From UBA7236 sp035439505 (GTDB lineage Bacteria; Bacteroidota; Bacteroidia; Chitinophagales; BACL12), in the NCBI GenBank assembly GCA_035439505.1, contig DAORKJ010000028.1:1-39531 (forward strand): a stretch of 39,531 nt of DNA, written 5' to 3'. The notes under the pieces were generated by a model that did no database searches, had not been told where the DNA came from, and worked only from the letters and a program-made list of their open reading frames with translations. Shown piece by piece: positions 1-8,193 of the stretch (positions are counted from its first letter, which is position 1; the number at the start of each line of letters is the position of its first letter). The position numbers and the translations under genes are program-made.

Positions 1-3
1 ACT

Positions 4-69
4 AGCCCAGACCGCAGTGGAAACCCCCGAAGTTCTGCCTCGGCGGACGAGGGGTTGCAACGGAGGGCT
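4..69. other. Nested stem-loop element at window start
   Basis: This non-coding stretch lies just downstream of the cytidine deaminase gene. AGCCC at 4-8 can pair with GGGCT at 65-69. AACCCC at 22-27 can pair with GGGGTT at 51-56, and CCTCG at 38-42 with CGAGG at 48-52; the last two pairings partly compete. The stretch is richer in G and C than the surroundings. Its layout resembles structured intergenic elements common between genes in Bacteroidota (an AGCCC start, a GCAGTGG box, a variable hairpin, then a GGGCT close). Whether it is a terminator, a small RNA or a dispersed repeat cannot be told from one copy. Confidence 0.4.
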
Positions 70-112
70 GGTTGGGTATGTTTTGGCGTGGGGGAAGGCG
101 CTGCTCCAACAA

Positions 113-592
113 CTATTTTTTTAGCCATTCGCCTGAAAAGTAGAGGGGGAGCATGTTGCGGCAGTTGGCCATGGTGTATATATTGCCTTCGCCGGAGCTT
201 AAAATGAGTTGGATGGGGGTTTGTTGTTTGAGTTCGTATTCGGCCATTACCTGACGGCATGCGCCACATGGGGCTATTGGTTGTTCGAGGGGATAGGAGG
301 TGGTAATGGCTACCGCTTTTATTATTTTACCCGGAAACTGGCTGCCTGCGGTGAAAAAGGCTACGCGTTCGGCGCACAGTCCGGATGGGTAAGCGGCGTT
401 TTCCTGATTGCTGCCGGTTACTATGCTGTCGTCGTCCATTAACAATGCTGCGCCCACCTTAAATTGCGAATAGGGGGCATAGGCGGTGTCGAGGGCCTTG
501 GTGGCGGCTTCAAGTAATTGTTGCTGCCAAGTGCTTAATGCCTCAACGTTAGGATATACTTCGAGAATACAACTGATTGCTATTTTTTCCAT
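113..592 (-). CDS. cdd: Cytidine deaminase
   Basis: The gene encodes a 159-residue cytosolic zinc enzyme that deaminates cytidine and deoxycytidine to uridine and deoxyuridine in pyrimidine salvage. The family signature is complete: C73-A-E75 supplies a zinc ligand and the catalytic glutamate, and PCGAC at 108-112 supplies the ligands C109 and C112. The substrate-binding segment YAPYSQFKVGAAL at 39-51 is typical. The protein is slightly longer than the roughly 135-residue Gram-positive tetrameric enzymes because of an extra N-terminal stretch. It diverges from the saccharopine-dehydrogenase-like gene across a 52-bp intergenic region. The assignment is secure. Confidence 0.95.
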   Translation of the reverse strand: MEKIAISCILEVYPNVEALSTWQQQLLEAATKALDTAYAPYSQFKVGAALLMDDDSIVTGSNQENAAYPSGLCAERVAFFTAGSQFPGKIIKAVAITTSYPLEQPIAPCGACRQVMAEYELKQQTPIQLILSSGEGNIYTMANCRNMLPLYFSGEWLKK

Positions 593-626
593 GATTTATG
601 CCCGTCTGTTTCTGCAACGAAAATAC

Positions 627-634
627 TAATTTTG
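627..634 (+). promoter_or_regulatory. Bacteroidota -7 element upstream of 645 gene
   Basis: TAATTTTG matches the Bacteroidota consensus TAnnTTTG. Ten bases separate it from the ATG at 645, so the transcript would have almost no leader. No clear -33 TTG is present at the usual spacing. Confidence 0.55.
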
Positions 635-644
635 CTGCTCAGTT

Positions 645-1991
645 ATGAAAAATATCCTTATTCTCGGTGCGGGCAAATCGGCTACGGTGTTGATTGATTA
701 TTTACTCGAACAAGCGGCAATTTTAGATTTTACGGTAACTCTTGGCGACCTGGATGCGGAACTCGCTGCCCAGAAAATTAACGGCAATAGCCGGGGAAAA
801 GGGGTTTATTTTAATTCGCAGGACGATAGTATTCGCGAAAAATGTATAACAGAAGCTGATATAGTGGTGTCGTTGCTGCCTGCATTTTTACACCCTGTTG
901 TGGCGAAAGATTGTGTGCGATTAAAGAAACATTTTGTTTCGGCATCGTATGTGGGCGATGAAATGCGTGCTTTACACGAAGCTGCTGTTGAAGCGGGAAT
1001 TATTTTATTAAATGAAATTGGTCTCGACCCGGGCATTGATCACATGAGTGCGATGCAATTAATTGATGAGGTGAAAGCGAAAGGTGGTGTTATTTCTTGT
1101 TTTGAATCGTACACCGGTGGTTTAATTGCGCCGGAAAGTGATAACAATCCATGGAATTATAAATTTACCTGGAACCCACGTAATGTGGTGTTGGCCGGTC
1201 AGGGCACAGCAAAATTTTTGCAGGATAATACGTATAAATATATTCCTTATCACCAATTATATTCGCGTTACGATATTTTAGCTATTCCGAATTATGGTGA
1301 GTTTGAAGGATATCCGAATCGCGATTCGTTGGCGTATAGAAAAATTTACGGATTGGAAAATACTGCAACCATTGTAAGAGGAACTTTGCGCAAACGCGGA
1401 TTTTGTGATGCGTGGAATGTGTTTGTGCAATTGGGTATGACGGATGATACTTATACCATGGAAAATGCGCATGTATTTACGTGGAAAATGTTTACGCAGG
1501 CATTTTTACCGGGCAATGCAACTGATGTTCGTCAGGCACTTGCTGACTATTTAGGTATTACAGATACGGTTATTTTAGATAAATTAAATTGGTTGGGATT
1601 GTTTGATGAAACACCGGTTTTTGAAAATCCTGAGCCAACGAAATTATATTCTCCTGCACAAATATTACAACATTTATTAGAGCAAAAATGGTCGCTGGCA
1701 GCAGGCGATAAAGATATGTGTGTGATGATGCACGTGATGGACTACACATTGGATAATGTAACGCGCAGAATTTACTCCAGCATGGTGGCTACAGGGAAAG
1801 ATGAAGTATACACAGCGATGGCAAAAACGGTGGGATTGCCGGCTGCAATTGCGACAAAAATGATTTTAACCGGTGCCATTAAAAAAACAGGAGTTGTAAT
1901 TCCGGTTACACCCGATATTTACAATCCTGTTTTAAAAGAGTTAGCAGATAAATATGCTATTCAGTTTGTTGAAACAACAATTACTCTCTGA
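645..1991 (+). CDS. Saccharopine dehydrogenase-like NADP-binding protein
   Basis: The 448-residue protein belongs to the saccharopine dehydrogenase/reductase family. An N-terminal Rossmann fold opens with ILILGAGKSA at 4-13. A C-terminal catalytic domain begins near residue 125 (NEIGLDPGIDHMSAMQ), as in LYS9-type saccharopine reductases. Relatives interconvert saccharopine with aminoadipate semialdehyde and glutamate in lysine metabolism. No other lysine-pathway gene is nearby, so the substrate is inferred from family only. The gene is transcribed alone on the plus strand. Its TGA stop overlaps the 3' end of the convergent RDD gene by 11 bp. A near-leaderless TAnnTTTG promoter lies just upstream. 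Confidence 0.85.
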   Translation: MKNILILGAGKSATVLIDYLLEQAAILDFTVTLGDLDAELAAQKINGNSRGKGVYFNSQDDSIREKCITEADIVVSLLPAFLHPVVAKDCVRLKKHFVSASYVGDEMRALHEAAVEAGIILLNEIGLDPGIDHMSAMQLIDEVKAKGGVISCFESYTGGLIAPESDNNPWNYKFTWNPRNVVLAGQGTAKFLQDNTYKYIPYHQLYSRYDILAIPNYGEFEGYPNRDSLAYRKIYGLENTATIVRGTLRKRGFCDAWNVFVQLGMTDDTYTMENAHVFTWKMFTQAFLPGNATDVRQALADYLGITDTVILDKLNWLGLFDETPVFENPEPTKLYSPAQILQHLLEQKWSLAAGDKDMCVMMHVMDYTLDNVTRRIYSSMVATGKDEVYTAMAKTVGLPAAIATKMILTGAIKKTGVVIPVTPDIYNPVLKELADKYAIQFVETTITL

Positions 1992-2532
1992 TAGCGCAAT
2001 AGGTTTTACCAATTTTATCGTGTAATGCTTGTTTGTGTTTATCGAATGCTACAACAAGTACAGAAATTAAAATAATAACACCAACAACAGTCCCAATTGG
2101 TGAGCCATTTTGTTGCTGAAATGTGCTTATTTCCATAAACGTGGTCGCATCTTCAAATCCGGCTGCATTAAATACCATAACGGTAGAAAAAATACCTACC
2201 AACGTATTTAATATATATAAACTATTTCGCGCAATTACCTGATTCATGGTTGCTTTTTCGTTTTGCTCGTTAATTACCACGATATGCATTACACGTTTAC
2301 CTATGGTTGCACCTTTTACACCTTCCATGTAAATTTTGTAAATCAGATAAACAAATCCTAATACCAATGCCAGGACCAAATTTTTAAGATTCATGGTATT
2401 GTAAAAACTTAAACCATATACCGGTAAAAAAATTAAACCATCAATTAATGATGCGCCAACGCGCTCCCAAAATCCAGCGTATTTAATTTCGCTGTATTGG
2501 GTTTGTTCCTGGTCGAGTATGTTATTTTCCAT
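1981..2532 (-). CDS. RDD family membrane protein
   Basis: The 183-residue integral membrane protein has an RDD domain. An arginine and an aspartate occur in the first hydrophobic segment (RVGASLIDGLIFLPVYGL, about 25-42). A second segment is followed by the conserved GATIGKRVM stretch. Two further hydrophobic segments precede a HDKIGKTYCAI tail. RDD proteins are poorly defined; some have been linked to ion exchange and many are of unknown role. The gene is the last of a minus-strand group behind the sirtuin and Nudix genes, 31 bp after the Nudix stop, and converges with the 645-1991 gene with an 11-bp overlap. Confidence 0.85.
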   Translation of the reverse strand: MENNILDQEQTQYSEIKYAGFWERVGASLIDGLIFLPVYGLSFYNTMNLKNLVLALVLGFVYLIYKIYMEGVKGATIGKRVMHIVVINEQNEKATMNQVIARNSLYILNTLVGIFSTVMVFNAAGFEDATTFMEISTFQQQNGSPIGTVVGVIILISVLVVAFDKHKQALHDKIGKTYCAIRE

Positions 2533-2563
2533 ATGTTTATTTTTGAGTAAATGTAATTAATTT

Positions 2564-3112
2564 CTATAATCCGAGTACAATTTTAGCTTTTAACAAAGCA
2601 ATAACCGTTAATGAATCCTTAATTTTTCCATCTTCCAGCATTTGATAGGCTACGGCAAATGGTATTTTCAGGATTTTTAAATCTTCGTCATCATCCGGGT
2701 CGGGGTCGCAAGGGGTGAGGTTTTGGGCGAGGTAGATATACCCATATTCGTCGCTCACCGAATTAGAAACATGAATTTCCTGTAAGAGTGTCCAGGTATC
2801 GGCAATTAACCCGGCTTCTTCACGTAATTCCCGCTTAATATTGACTAATGGGTCTTCATTTTTATTACCACCTCCTTCGGGAATTTCCCAGGTGTATTCA
2901 TTAAACGGATAACGGTGCTGACCTATGAGATAAACATTTCCTTCGTTGTCGATGGGAATTACACCGAGTGCATAATTTTTAAATTGCACTACACCATAAA
3001 TTGCAGGTAATCCGCCGGGATTTATTACATCATGTTCTTCCACATGTATCCACGGATTATCGTAAATAATTTTTTTGGATAATGTTTGCCAGGGTTGTTT
3101 ATTTTGTGACAT
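2564..3112 (-). CDS. Nudix hydrolase, ADP-ribose pyrophosphatase-like
   Basis: The 182-residue protein carries a complete Nudix box, G-x5-E-x7-REL-x-EE-x-GL, covering GGGNKNE through RELREEAGL. This motif binds divalent metal and cleaves nucleoside diphosphates linked to another group. The preceding context (GQHRYPFNEYTWEIPEGG) resembles the ADP-ribose pyrophosphatase/NudF group, which hydrolyses ADP-ribose to AMP and ribose 5-phosphate. The start codon lies 2 bp after the stop of the sirtuin gene, so the two are probably co-transcribed. This fits a role in clearing ADP-ribose-type by-products of NAD consumption. Substrate specificity is an inference. Confidence 0.85.
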   Translation of the reverse strand: MSQNKQPWQTLSKKIIYDNPWIHVEEHDVINPGGLPAIYGVVQFKNYALGVIPIDNEGNVYLIGQHRYPFNEYTWEIPEGGGNKNEDPLVNIKRELREEAGLIADTWTLLQEIHVSNSVSDEYGYIYLAQNLTPCDPDPDDDEDLKILKIPFAVAYQMLEDGKIKDSLTVIALLKAKIVLGL

Positions 3113-3114
3113 AA

Positions 3115-3795
3115 TTATTTTGTTAAAACTAATCGAATAAATTCGTTTACACCTTCACCCGCATTTTTTTGTATAAAATGTATATTTTTTCTGCGCGAAA
3201 TTTCGGGTATTTCGGGATTAATAACATATACCGGAATTTCGGGTGAAGCGTAATGTAATAATCCCGCTGCAGGATATACCACCATACTGGTTCCAATAAT
3301 GACCAATATTTCGGCTTGTTCTACTAATGGAATGGCCATTTCTAACATAGGGACTTGTTCTCCAAACCACACAATATGGGGACGTAATTGTGCACCGTCT
3401 GCTGCTACATCACCAATTTGGATATCGTCATTAATGGGTGTAATTAAATTGGGATTTTTTATGCTTCGTGCTTTTAATATTTCACCATGTAAGTGTAAAA
3501 TATTTTTGCTGCCGGCACGTTCATGGAGGTCGTCGATATTTTGTGTGATAATATCCACACGATGCTGCTTTTCTAATTCGGCAAGTGCAATATGTGCGCT
3601 ATTGGGCAATGCATTTTTTATTCCTTTTCTTCGCTGATTATAAAAATCAAGTACAAGTTCCGGATTTTTATTCCACCCTTCGGGTGAGGCTACGTCTTCA
3701 ATGCGGTGACCTTCCCATAAACCACCGGCACCACGAAAGGTGGGAATGCCGCTTTCAGCGCTGATTCCGGCTCCGGTTAAAACTACAATTCGCAT
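3115..3795 (-). CDS. cobB: Sir2-family NAD-dependent deacylase, zinc-less
   Basis: This is a class III-type sirtuin. I chose the ATG at 3795 because MRIVVLTGAGISAESGIPTFRG is where the family begins; an upstream in-frame ATG at 3834 would add 13 unlikely residues. NAD-binding GAGISAESGIPTFR, TQNIDDLHERAGS (about 84-96), catalytic H103 in HLHGE, and GTSMVVYPAAG are present. Y52-x-x-R55 matches the YxxR pair that binds succinyl and malonyl lysine in CobB/SIRT5. The protein contains no cysteine at all, so the usual four-cysteine zinc module is absent and that segment is short. It probably removes acyl groups from lysine, consuming NAD. It is the upstream partner of the Nudix gene. Confidence 0.88.
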   Translation of the reverse strand: MRIVVLTGAGISAESGIPTFRGAGGLWEGHRIEDVASPEGWNKNPELVLDFYNQRRKGIKNALPNSAHIALAELEKQHRVDIITQNIDDLHERAGSKNILHLHGEILKARSIKNPNLITPINDDIQIGDVAADGAQLRPHIVWFGEQVPMLEMAIPLVEQAEILVIIGTSMVVYPAAGLLHYASPEIPVYVINPEIPEISRRKNIHFIQKNAGEGVNEFIRLVLTK

Positions 3796-3905
3796 GGGTT
3801 GAAGGTATTGAGAAAATGGGGATTGCGCAAACATGGCGCAGTTGGTTCACGCGGAGACGCGGAGGGGATGGGATTATATGATGAGCGATGTGGTTTGTTT
3901 TTGAG

Positions 3906-4178
3906 AGCGCGGAGCTTTTCTCGCTAAGGCGCTAAGTTATTTGGATTATATGATGAGAGATATGGATTGTTTTTAAGCGCGCAAAGCTGGTAAACCAATT
4001 TAATTTATCATTGAATTTATATTATTAATTCTCCGCTACCTCCCTTCTCCGCGTGCAACAATTATCGTTTGGTTCAGACGGAGATGCGGATCTGTAAAGC
4101 AGTTGGACCTTTGCGTGCTTGAAATGGTTTGCTATATAAAACAAACAATTCACTTAGCGCCTTAGCGAGAAACATTTC
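3906..4178. repeat. 273-bp intergenic repeat, copy 1
   Basis: This is the first copy of a direct repeat whose second copy lies exactly 318 bp downstream. The two copies differ at only two bases. Inside the unit a perfect 21-bp inverted repeat (arms 3917-3937 and 4152-4172, containing CGCTAAGGCGCTAAG and its complement) brackets the centre. A shorter subrepeat starting GGATTATATGATGAG occurs just before it at 3871 and inside it at 3943. No open reading frame of note is present. Confidence 0.85.
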
Positions 4179-4223
4179 GTGAATTTTATAATGTGTTTGG
4201 TTCACCCGCCTCAACGGACTGAA

Positions 4224-4496
4224 AGCGCGGAGCTTTTCTCGCTAAGGCGCTAAGTTATTTGGATTATATGATGAGAGATATGGATTGTTTTTAAGCGCGC
4301 AAAGCTGGTAAACCAATTTAATTTATCATTGAATTTATATTATTAATTCTCCGCTACCTCCCTTCTCCGCGTGCAACAATTATCGTTTGGTTCAGACGGA
4401 GATGCGGATCTGTAAAGCAGTTGGACCTTTGCGTGCTTGAAATGGTTTACTATATAAAACAAACAATTCACCTAGCGCCTTAGCGAGAAACATTTC
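4224..4496. repeat. 273-bp intergenic repeat, copy 2
   Basis: The second copy matches 3906-4178 except for a G/A difference in the GGTTTRCTATAT stretch and a T/C difference at 4472. The C falls in the right inverted-repeat arm (4470-4490; left arm 4235-4255), giving it one mismatch. The near identity suggests a recent duplication or conversion. Confidence 0.85.
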
Positions 4497-4643
4497 TTGA
4501 ATTGAATGGTGTCTAGATTTTATGATGAGATGTTATCCGAATTAAACTTTGCGTGCTTGAATTGGTTTTTTATTTCGATTTAGCACATACAATAGAAAAC
4601 TTTCCTTTGCTCCTTTGCGAGAACCATTTCGATAATTTCAACA
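4497..4643. repeat. Degenerate third copy of the repeat's right half
   Basis: CTTTGCGTGCTTGAA at 4547-4561 repeats positions 4109-4123 and 4427-4441. The following stretch ending in CCTTTGCGAGAACCATTTCG resembles the right arm CCTTAGCGAGAAACATTTC of the full copies. Divergence is much greater than between copies 1 and 2, so this looks like an older copy. The whole 3835-4643 block has no gene I can support. Confidence 0.55.
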
Positions 4644-5855
4644 TTATTCAGTACCCATGATTATCGCCTTAGCTAAAGGGATTTGATGGATGATATCTGT
4701 CGCAATTAAATTTGAGTTATTATTATTTTCTAATGCTAAATCACCCGCTAAACCATGTAAATACACACCGGCAATAGCCGCTTCTTTAGGTGCAAAACCT
4801 TGTGCCAATAATCCACTGATAATACCCGTTAATACATCACCACTTCCCGCAGTTGCCATACCCGCATTTCCTGTAGAATTAAAATACACATTACCATCAG
4901 GACAAGCAATAATAGTGTAAGCACGTTTATATAAAATAATAACCTGATATTTTTGTGCTAGTTGAATCATCATGTCCGGTAATTCAAACCATTGCTGATA
5001 AGTACCAAACAAACGTTCAAATTCTTTTGGATGTGGTGTTAAAATAGCATTGGAAGGTATATTATTTAATAAATCAGGATGTTCTGCCATACAATTTAAT
5101 GCATCTGCATCCACTACAATAGGTTGACGATATGCTTGAAAAAGTTCAGATAAAATTTGAAACGTTGATGAGCTATTTCCCAAACCCGGACCAATACTCA
5201 CCGCATTTATTTTTTTATTTGTAATGGTTGAATTTATATTCTCAAAAGCAGTGAACATAATTTCAGGATGTTCATTTTGTAATTGTGANNNNNNNNNNNN
5301 NNNNNNNNNNNNNNNNNNNNNNNNNNNNNNNNNNNNNNNNNNNNNNNNNNNNNNNNNNNNNNNNNNNNNNNNNNNNNNNNNNNNNNNNGCTAAAATAATG
5401 GCATCTGCCGCATTCATTTTTTCAATAATTAATGCCGGAAGTCCAGTAATTGATTTGTTTAAACCAGTCCCAAACAGACAATCTAGGAGACAATCGCAGT
5501 CAAAGGAAGGAATGGTTTCTGCAGATGAAATAATATGAATAGCTAATGGAAATTGTGTTTGAAGGCGTTGAAAATTGAGGGCAAAATCGGCTGAAGATTT
5601 TTGCACATTACCACAAATATTAACCTTTACCTTTTTACCTGCTTGTAATAATTGTCGCGCAATACATAAACCATCGCCGCCATTATTGCCTGTTCCGCAA
5701 TTGATAATAAAAAATTCGAAATGAGGATTGTCGTGTAATAAATAATTTGTAATTCCTTTTGCGGCCCTTTCCATTAAATCGCTGCTGCGGATATTTTGTG
5801 CAACTATTGTTGCGGCATCGAGCTGCTTAATTTGATGGGCATCAGGAATAATCAT
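4644..5855 (-). CDS. nnr: Bifunctional NAD(P)HX repair enzyme, interrupted by gap
   Basis: This is a fusion of NAD(P)HX epimerase (YjeF N-domain) and ADP-dependent NAD(P)HX dehydratase (YjeF C-domain), which repairs hydrated NADH and NADPH. The N-domain shows GTGNNGGDGLCIARQL and DCLFGTGLNKSITG. The C-domain shows SIGPGLGNSS, VVDADALN, LTPHPKEFERLFG and the nucleotide-binding NAGMATAGSGDVLTGI. A run of 100 N (5289-5388) splits it. Only about 370 residues are determined, against roughly 500 for the family, so the real gap is several hundred bases longer than drawn. The missing part covers the end of the epimerase and the start of the dehydratase domain. The ATG overlaps the NlpC stop by 4 bp. 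Confidence 0.9.
   Translation of the reverse strand: MIIPDAHQIKQLDAATIVAQNIRSSDLMERAAKGITNYLLHDNPHFEFFIINCGTGNNGGDGLCIARQLLQAGKKVKVNICGNVQKSSADFALNFQRLQTQFPLAIHIISSAETIPSFDCDCLLDCLFGTGLNKSITGLPALIIEKMNAADAIILXXXXXXXXXXXXXXXXXXXXXXXXXXXXXXXXXXSQLQNEHPEIMFTAFENINSTITNKKINAVSIGPGLGNSSSTFQILSELFQAYRQPIVVDADALNCMAEHPDLLNNIPSNAILTPHPKEFERLFGTYQQWFELPDMMIQLAQKYQVIILYKRAYTIIACPDGNVYFNSTGNAGMATAGSGDVLTGIISGLLAQGFAPKEAAIAGVYLHGLAGDLALENNNNSNLIATDIIHQIPLAKAIIMGTE
5289..5388. other. Assembly gap (100 N), genuine missing sequence
   Basis: The run is exactly 100 N inside nnr. The two flanks share no overlap, unlike the other two gaps in the window. Comparison with the normal length of the enzyme suggests roughly 100-150 codons are absent. 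The open frame across the Ns is probably chance. Confidence 0.85.
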
Positions 5856-6628
5856 ATTATACGTTTGAGCAAGCGTAATTTATGCGTATATTTTTTGAGC
5901 GATTTATTATAAATACCATAATGATCAATAGTATCAATTCGCACTTCACCCGATGCGTGAATAATTTGGTCGTTACTTAAAATAATACCGGTATGGGTGA
6001 TGCGGTCCTCATCGTTATCGAAAAATGCTAAATCGCCTTCGCGTGCTTCATTAATGAAATTTAATATTTTTCCTGCTTCGGCCTGCTGATAAGCATCACG
6101 TGGTAAATCGATGCCATATACTTTATACACCACTTGTGTTAAGCCTGAACAGTCGATGCCAAAAGGGCTGCGGCCGCCCCATTGATAAGGAGCGTGTAAT
6201 AATTTTAAAGCAAATTTGCGGATATGTTCGGTATTGAGTAAACCTGTTTTTTCGTTGGTGGCCTGACCGCTATACACAAATTTTTCTTTGCCTATTTTAA
6301 AATTCATGCCATCAAAATCATATAAGGTACTACCCATAACAATAGGAAAACTTTTATCGTTATTCGTAACAGTCTGCACTAATTCAGCGGCAACCGATTT
6401 TGGGGATTTTAATAATTTTTCTGCATCAACAGCACTGAGGTGATAATGTTGTTTTTCATGCATCCAGCCTTCATAATTATCGAATACTGTTTTTATACGC
6501 AACCAATTTTCTTTCTGTTCAAATACATGATACATTTCACCAAACAACAATTGTGTAGTTTGCTCTGAAGCGTGGTCAGGTTTAGCGCGAATAGGTATTA
6601 AACTTTGAAAGGCAATTCCGTGTTGCAT
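5852..6628 (-). CDS. NlpC/P60 (C40) peptidase with SH3-like domains
   Basis: The 258-residue cell-wall peptidase has an N-terminal region of SH3b-like character (about 5-115, with NWLRIKTVFDNYEGWMH) and a C-terminal NlpC/P60 domain (about 130-258). The catalytic residues are C160 in the FGIDCSGLTQ motif, H212 in RITHTGII and H224 in IIHASGEV. Family members such as YkfC cleave the gamma-D-glutamyl bond of murein peptides. No signal peptide is visible, which fits a cytosolic enzyme recycling murein peptides. The stop overlaps the nnr start by 4 bp, and the gene follows a large membrane protein gene by 18 bp. Confidence 0.88.
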   Translation of the reverse strand: MQHGIAFQSLIPIRAKPDHASEQTTQLLFGEMYHVFEQKENWLRIKTVFDNYEGWMHEKQHYHLSAVDAEKLLKSPKSVAAELVQTVTNNDKSFPIVMGSTLYDFDGMNFKIGKEKFVYSGQATNEKTGLLNTEHIRKFALKLLHAPYQWGGRSPFGIDCSGLTQVVYKVYGIDLPRDAYQQAEAGKILNFINEAREGDLAFFDNDEDRITHTGIILSNDQIIHASGEVRIDTIDHYGIYNKSLKKYTHKLRLLKRII

Positions 6629-6646
6629 AGTGATGGTAAAAATTAA

Positions 6647-8191
6647 TTATAATGCATAAACTGTATACAAACTATTTTGAGCAACTACCTGATATGGCAA
6701 CTTTTGTTCTGCAAACATGATAATATGTGTGATACCGTATACGGCTTTCAACATCTCTACCTGTTCGGGTTGCATGGTTTTATAAGCGCCATCAGCCTCG
6801 CCCAAGACTGCAAAACTAATGGTTTCGCTCGTTAACGGATTAATTTGATAAACATCGTTGAAGCGTATTGTCCACTCTTTTATAAAACTTTTTGAATGGG
6901 TGAGTGCTTTGTAGTCCACCACCGAACTACGTTTGCCATAATATTTCAGCTCATCAATACCACAAGGGGTAATAAACAAGGCATCTTTATCGGTAACGGC
7001 ACCGGCTTTGATGGCAATATCCAATTCCGGTGTCATTTTACGGTAGAAGGGTAGTTCGTAGGTAATATCTGTTTTTATTTTTTGAATGCCCGGAAATTTT
7101 AAAAAGGTCCAGGCGGCTATGCCTGATAAAAATAGGATAAGGACTGCTGTAGTCAATTGTGTTTTGTTAATTATTTGCAATAACATTTGTAAAAGCAATA
7201 CAATACTTATAACGCCAAATAATTCGAGCCAAATGGTGGTTTTAAACCATTGCCCTGTGGCAACAGCAGGAGAGTGGTAGTTTAAAACAATAAAACTATA
7301 TACCACGCAACCAATAATGATAAGCGCTGTTATGATAAACAACAAATTATTGCGTTTATAAAAAACAAATAAGGGTAAAAGATATAATGGGGTGAGTATT
7401 TTCCAATCCAAAGTACTGAAAGCGGTTGGGATATAATGATGCGCATTTCTAAACACAAAAAAGGCCTGGAAAAAAGAGGCTTCATCCCATTCAGCATCAT
7501 GCAGGCGTATTTGAAGGAATACGATATAAACGCCGGCAGTAAAGCAATACGACACAATTGGCCACAGATAATTGGTAAGCACCTGTTTAATATTACGTGC
7601 GATGATTGCTTGTATGATTAATGCACCGGTAATGAGCAAAAAGGTATGAAACCCTGCAAGCGGATGCATGAGTGTTGCCAATATCATCATAATATAACTC
7701 AGCCATATTTTTTTGCGCAACACAAAAACTATAGCCCAGGCAGAAAAAGCGTCTGCGACATAATTAGCATTGAGTTCACCAAAATAAATTTCATTTAAAC
7801 CAAGGGTATGATACAATAAGGGAAATAATAAAATACATAATACTAAATAACTCAGTCTGTAATCCATTAAAAATGAATTCGCAATTTGCAGCAATGCATA
7901 TAATAACAAATAGGTGGTTAATACAAATAAAATAAAAACAGGCCATTCCGGATTAGCAGCAAATGGTTGTAAAATTGCAATGAAAAACGAACGTTCGTTG
8001 GGGAGATTTTGGATGGCATTCTGAATAAAAAAATCGTTGGCAAACAAGGTTTCATCATGCATATATTGCAGGTAAGGCAACAATTGTATACTATTGCCAT
8101 GACCGATGGTATAACCCCAAATGCTTATCAGGGCTATTATTAGCAAGGTTAATGGCAGTAAATGGTTTAATATCGATTTATTGTTTTGCAT
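6647..8191 (-). CDS. Large polytopic membrane protein, unknown function
   Basis: The 514-residue protein has about ten or more hydrophobic segments from the N-terminus to about residue 370, then a soluble C-terminal part of about 140 residues. The layout resembles membrane glycosyltransferase-like or polymer-synthesis proteins: a first membrane segment, an extracytoplasmic loop with a conserved-looking HDETLFANDFF stretch, many short helices, and a soluble tail. I do not recognise the family. It starts 2 bp after the stop of the flippase-like gene, and the two may act together on a surface glycan. This is inference from position only. Confidence 0.75.
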   Translation of the reverse strand: MQNNKSILNHLLPLTLLIIALISIWGYTIGHGNSIQLLPYLQYMHDETLFANDFFIQNAIQNLPNERSFFIAILQPFAANPEWPVFILFVLTTYLLLYALLQIANSFLMDYRLSYLVLCILLFPLLYHTLGLNEIYFGELNANYVADAFSAWAIVFVLRKKIWLSYIMMILATLMHPLAGFHTFLLITGALIIQAIIARNIKQVLTNYLWPIVSYCFTAGVYIVFLQIRLHDAEWDEASFFQAFFVFRNAHHYIPTAFSTLDWKILTPLYLLPLFVFYKRNNLLFIITALIIIGCVVYSFIVLNYHSPAVATGQWFKTTIWLELFGVISIVLLLQMLLQIINKTQLTTAVLILFLSGIAAWTFLKFPGIQKIKTDITYELPFYRKMTPELDIAIKAGAVTDKDALFITPCGIDELKYYGKRSSVVDYKALTHSKSFIKEWTIRFNDVYQINPLTSETISFAVLGEADGAYKTMQPEQVEMLKAVYGITHIIMFAEQKLPYQVVAQNSLYTVYAL

Positions 8192-8193
8192 GC

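Noticed and set aside
3115..3795. Sir2-type anti-phage defence gene
   Set aside because: It is a single-domain CobB-like deacylase with YxxR, not fused to defence domains, and no defence partner is adjacent.
3835..4643. Insertion sequence
   Set aside because: There is no transposase frame and no target-site duplication that I could find. The repeats are treated as non-coding elements only.
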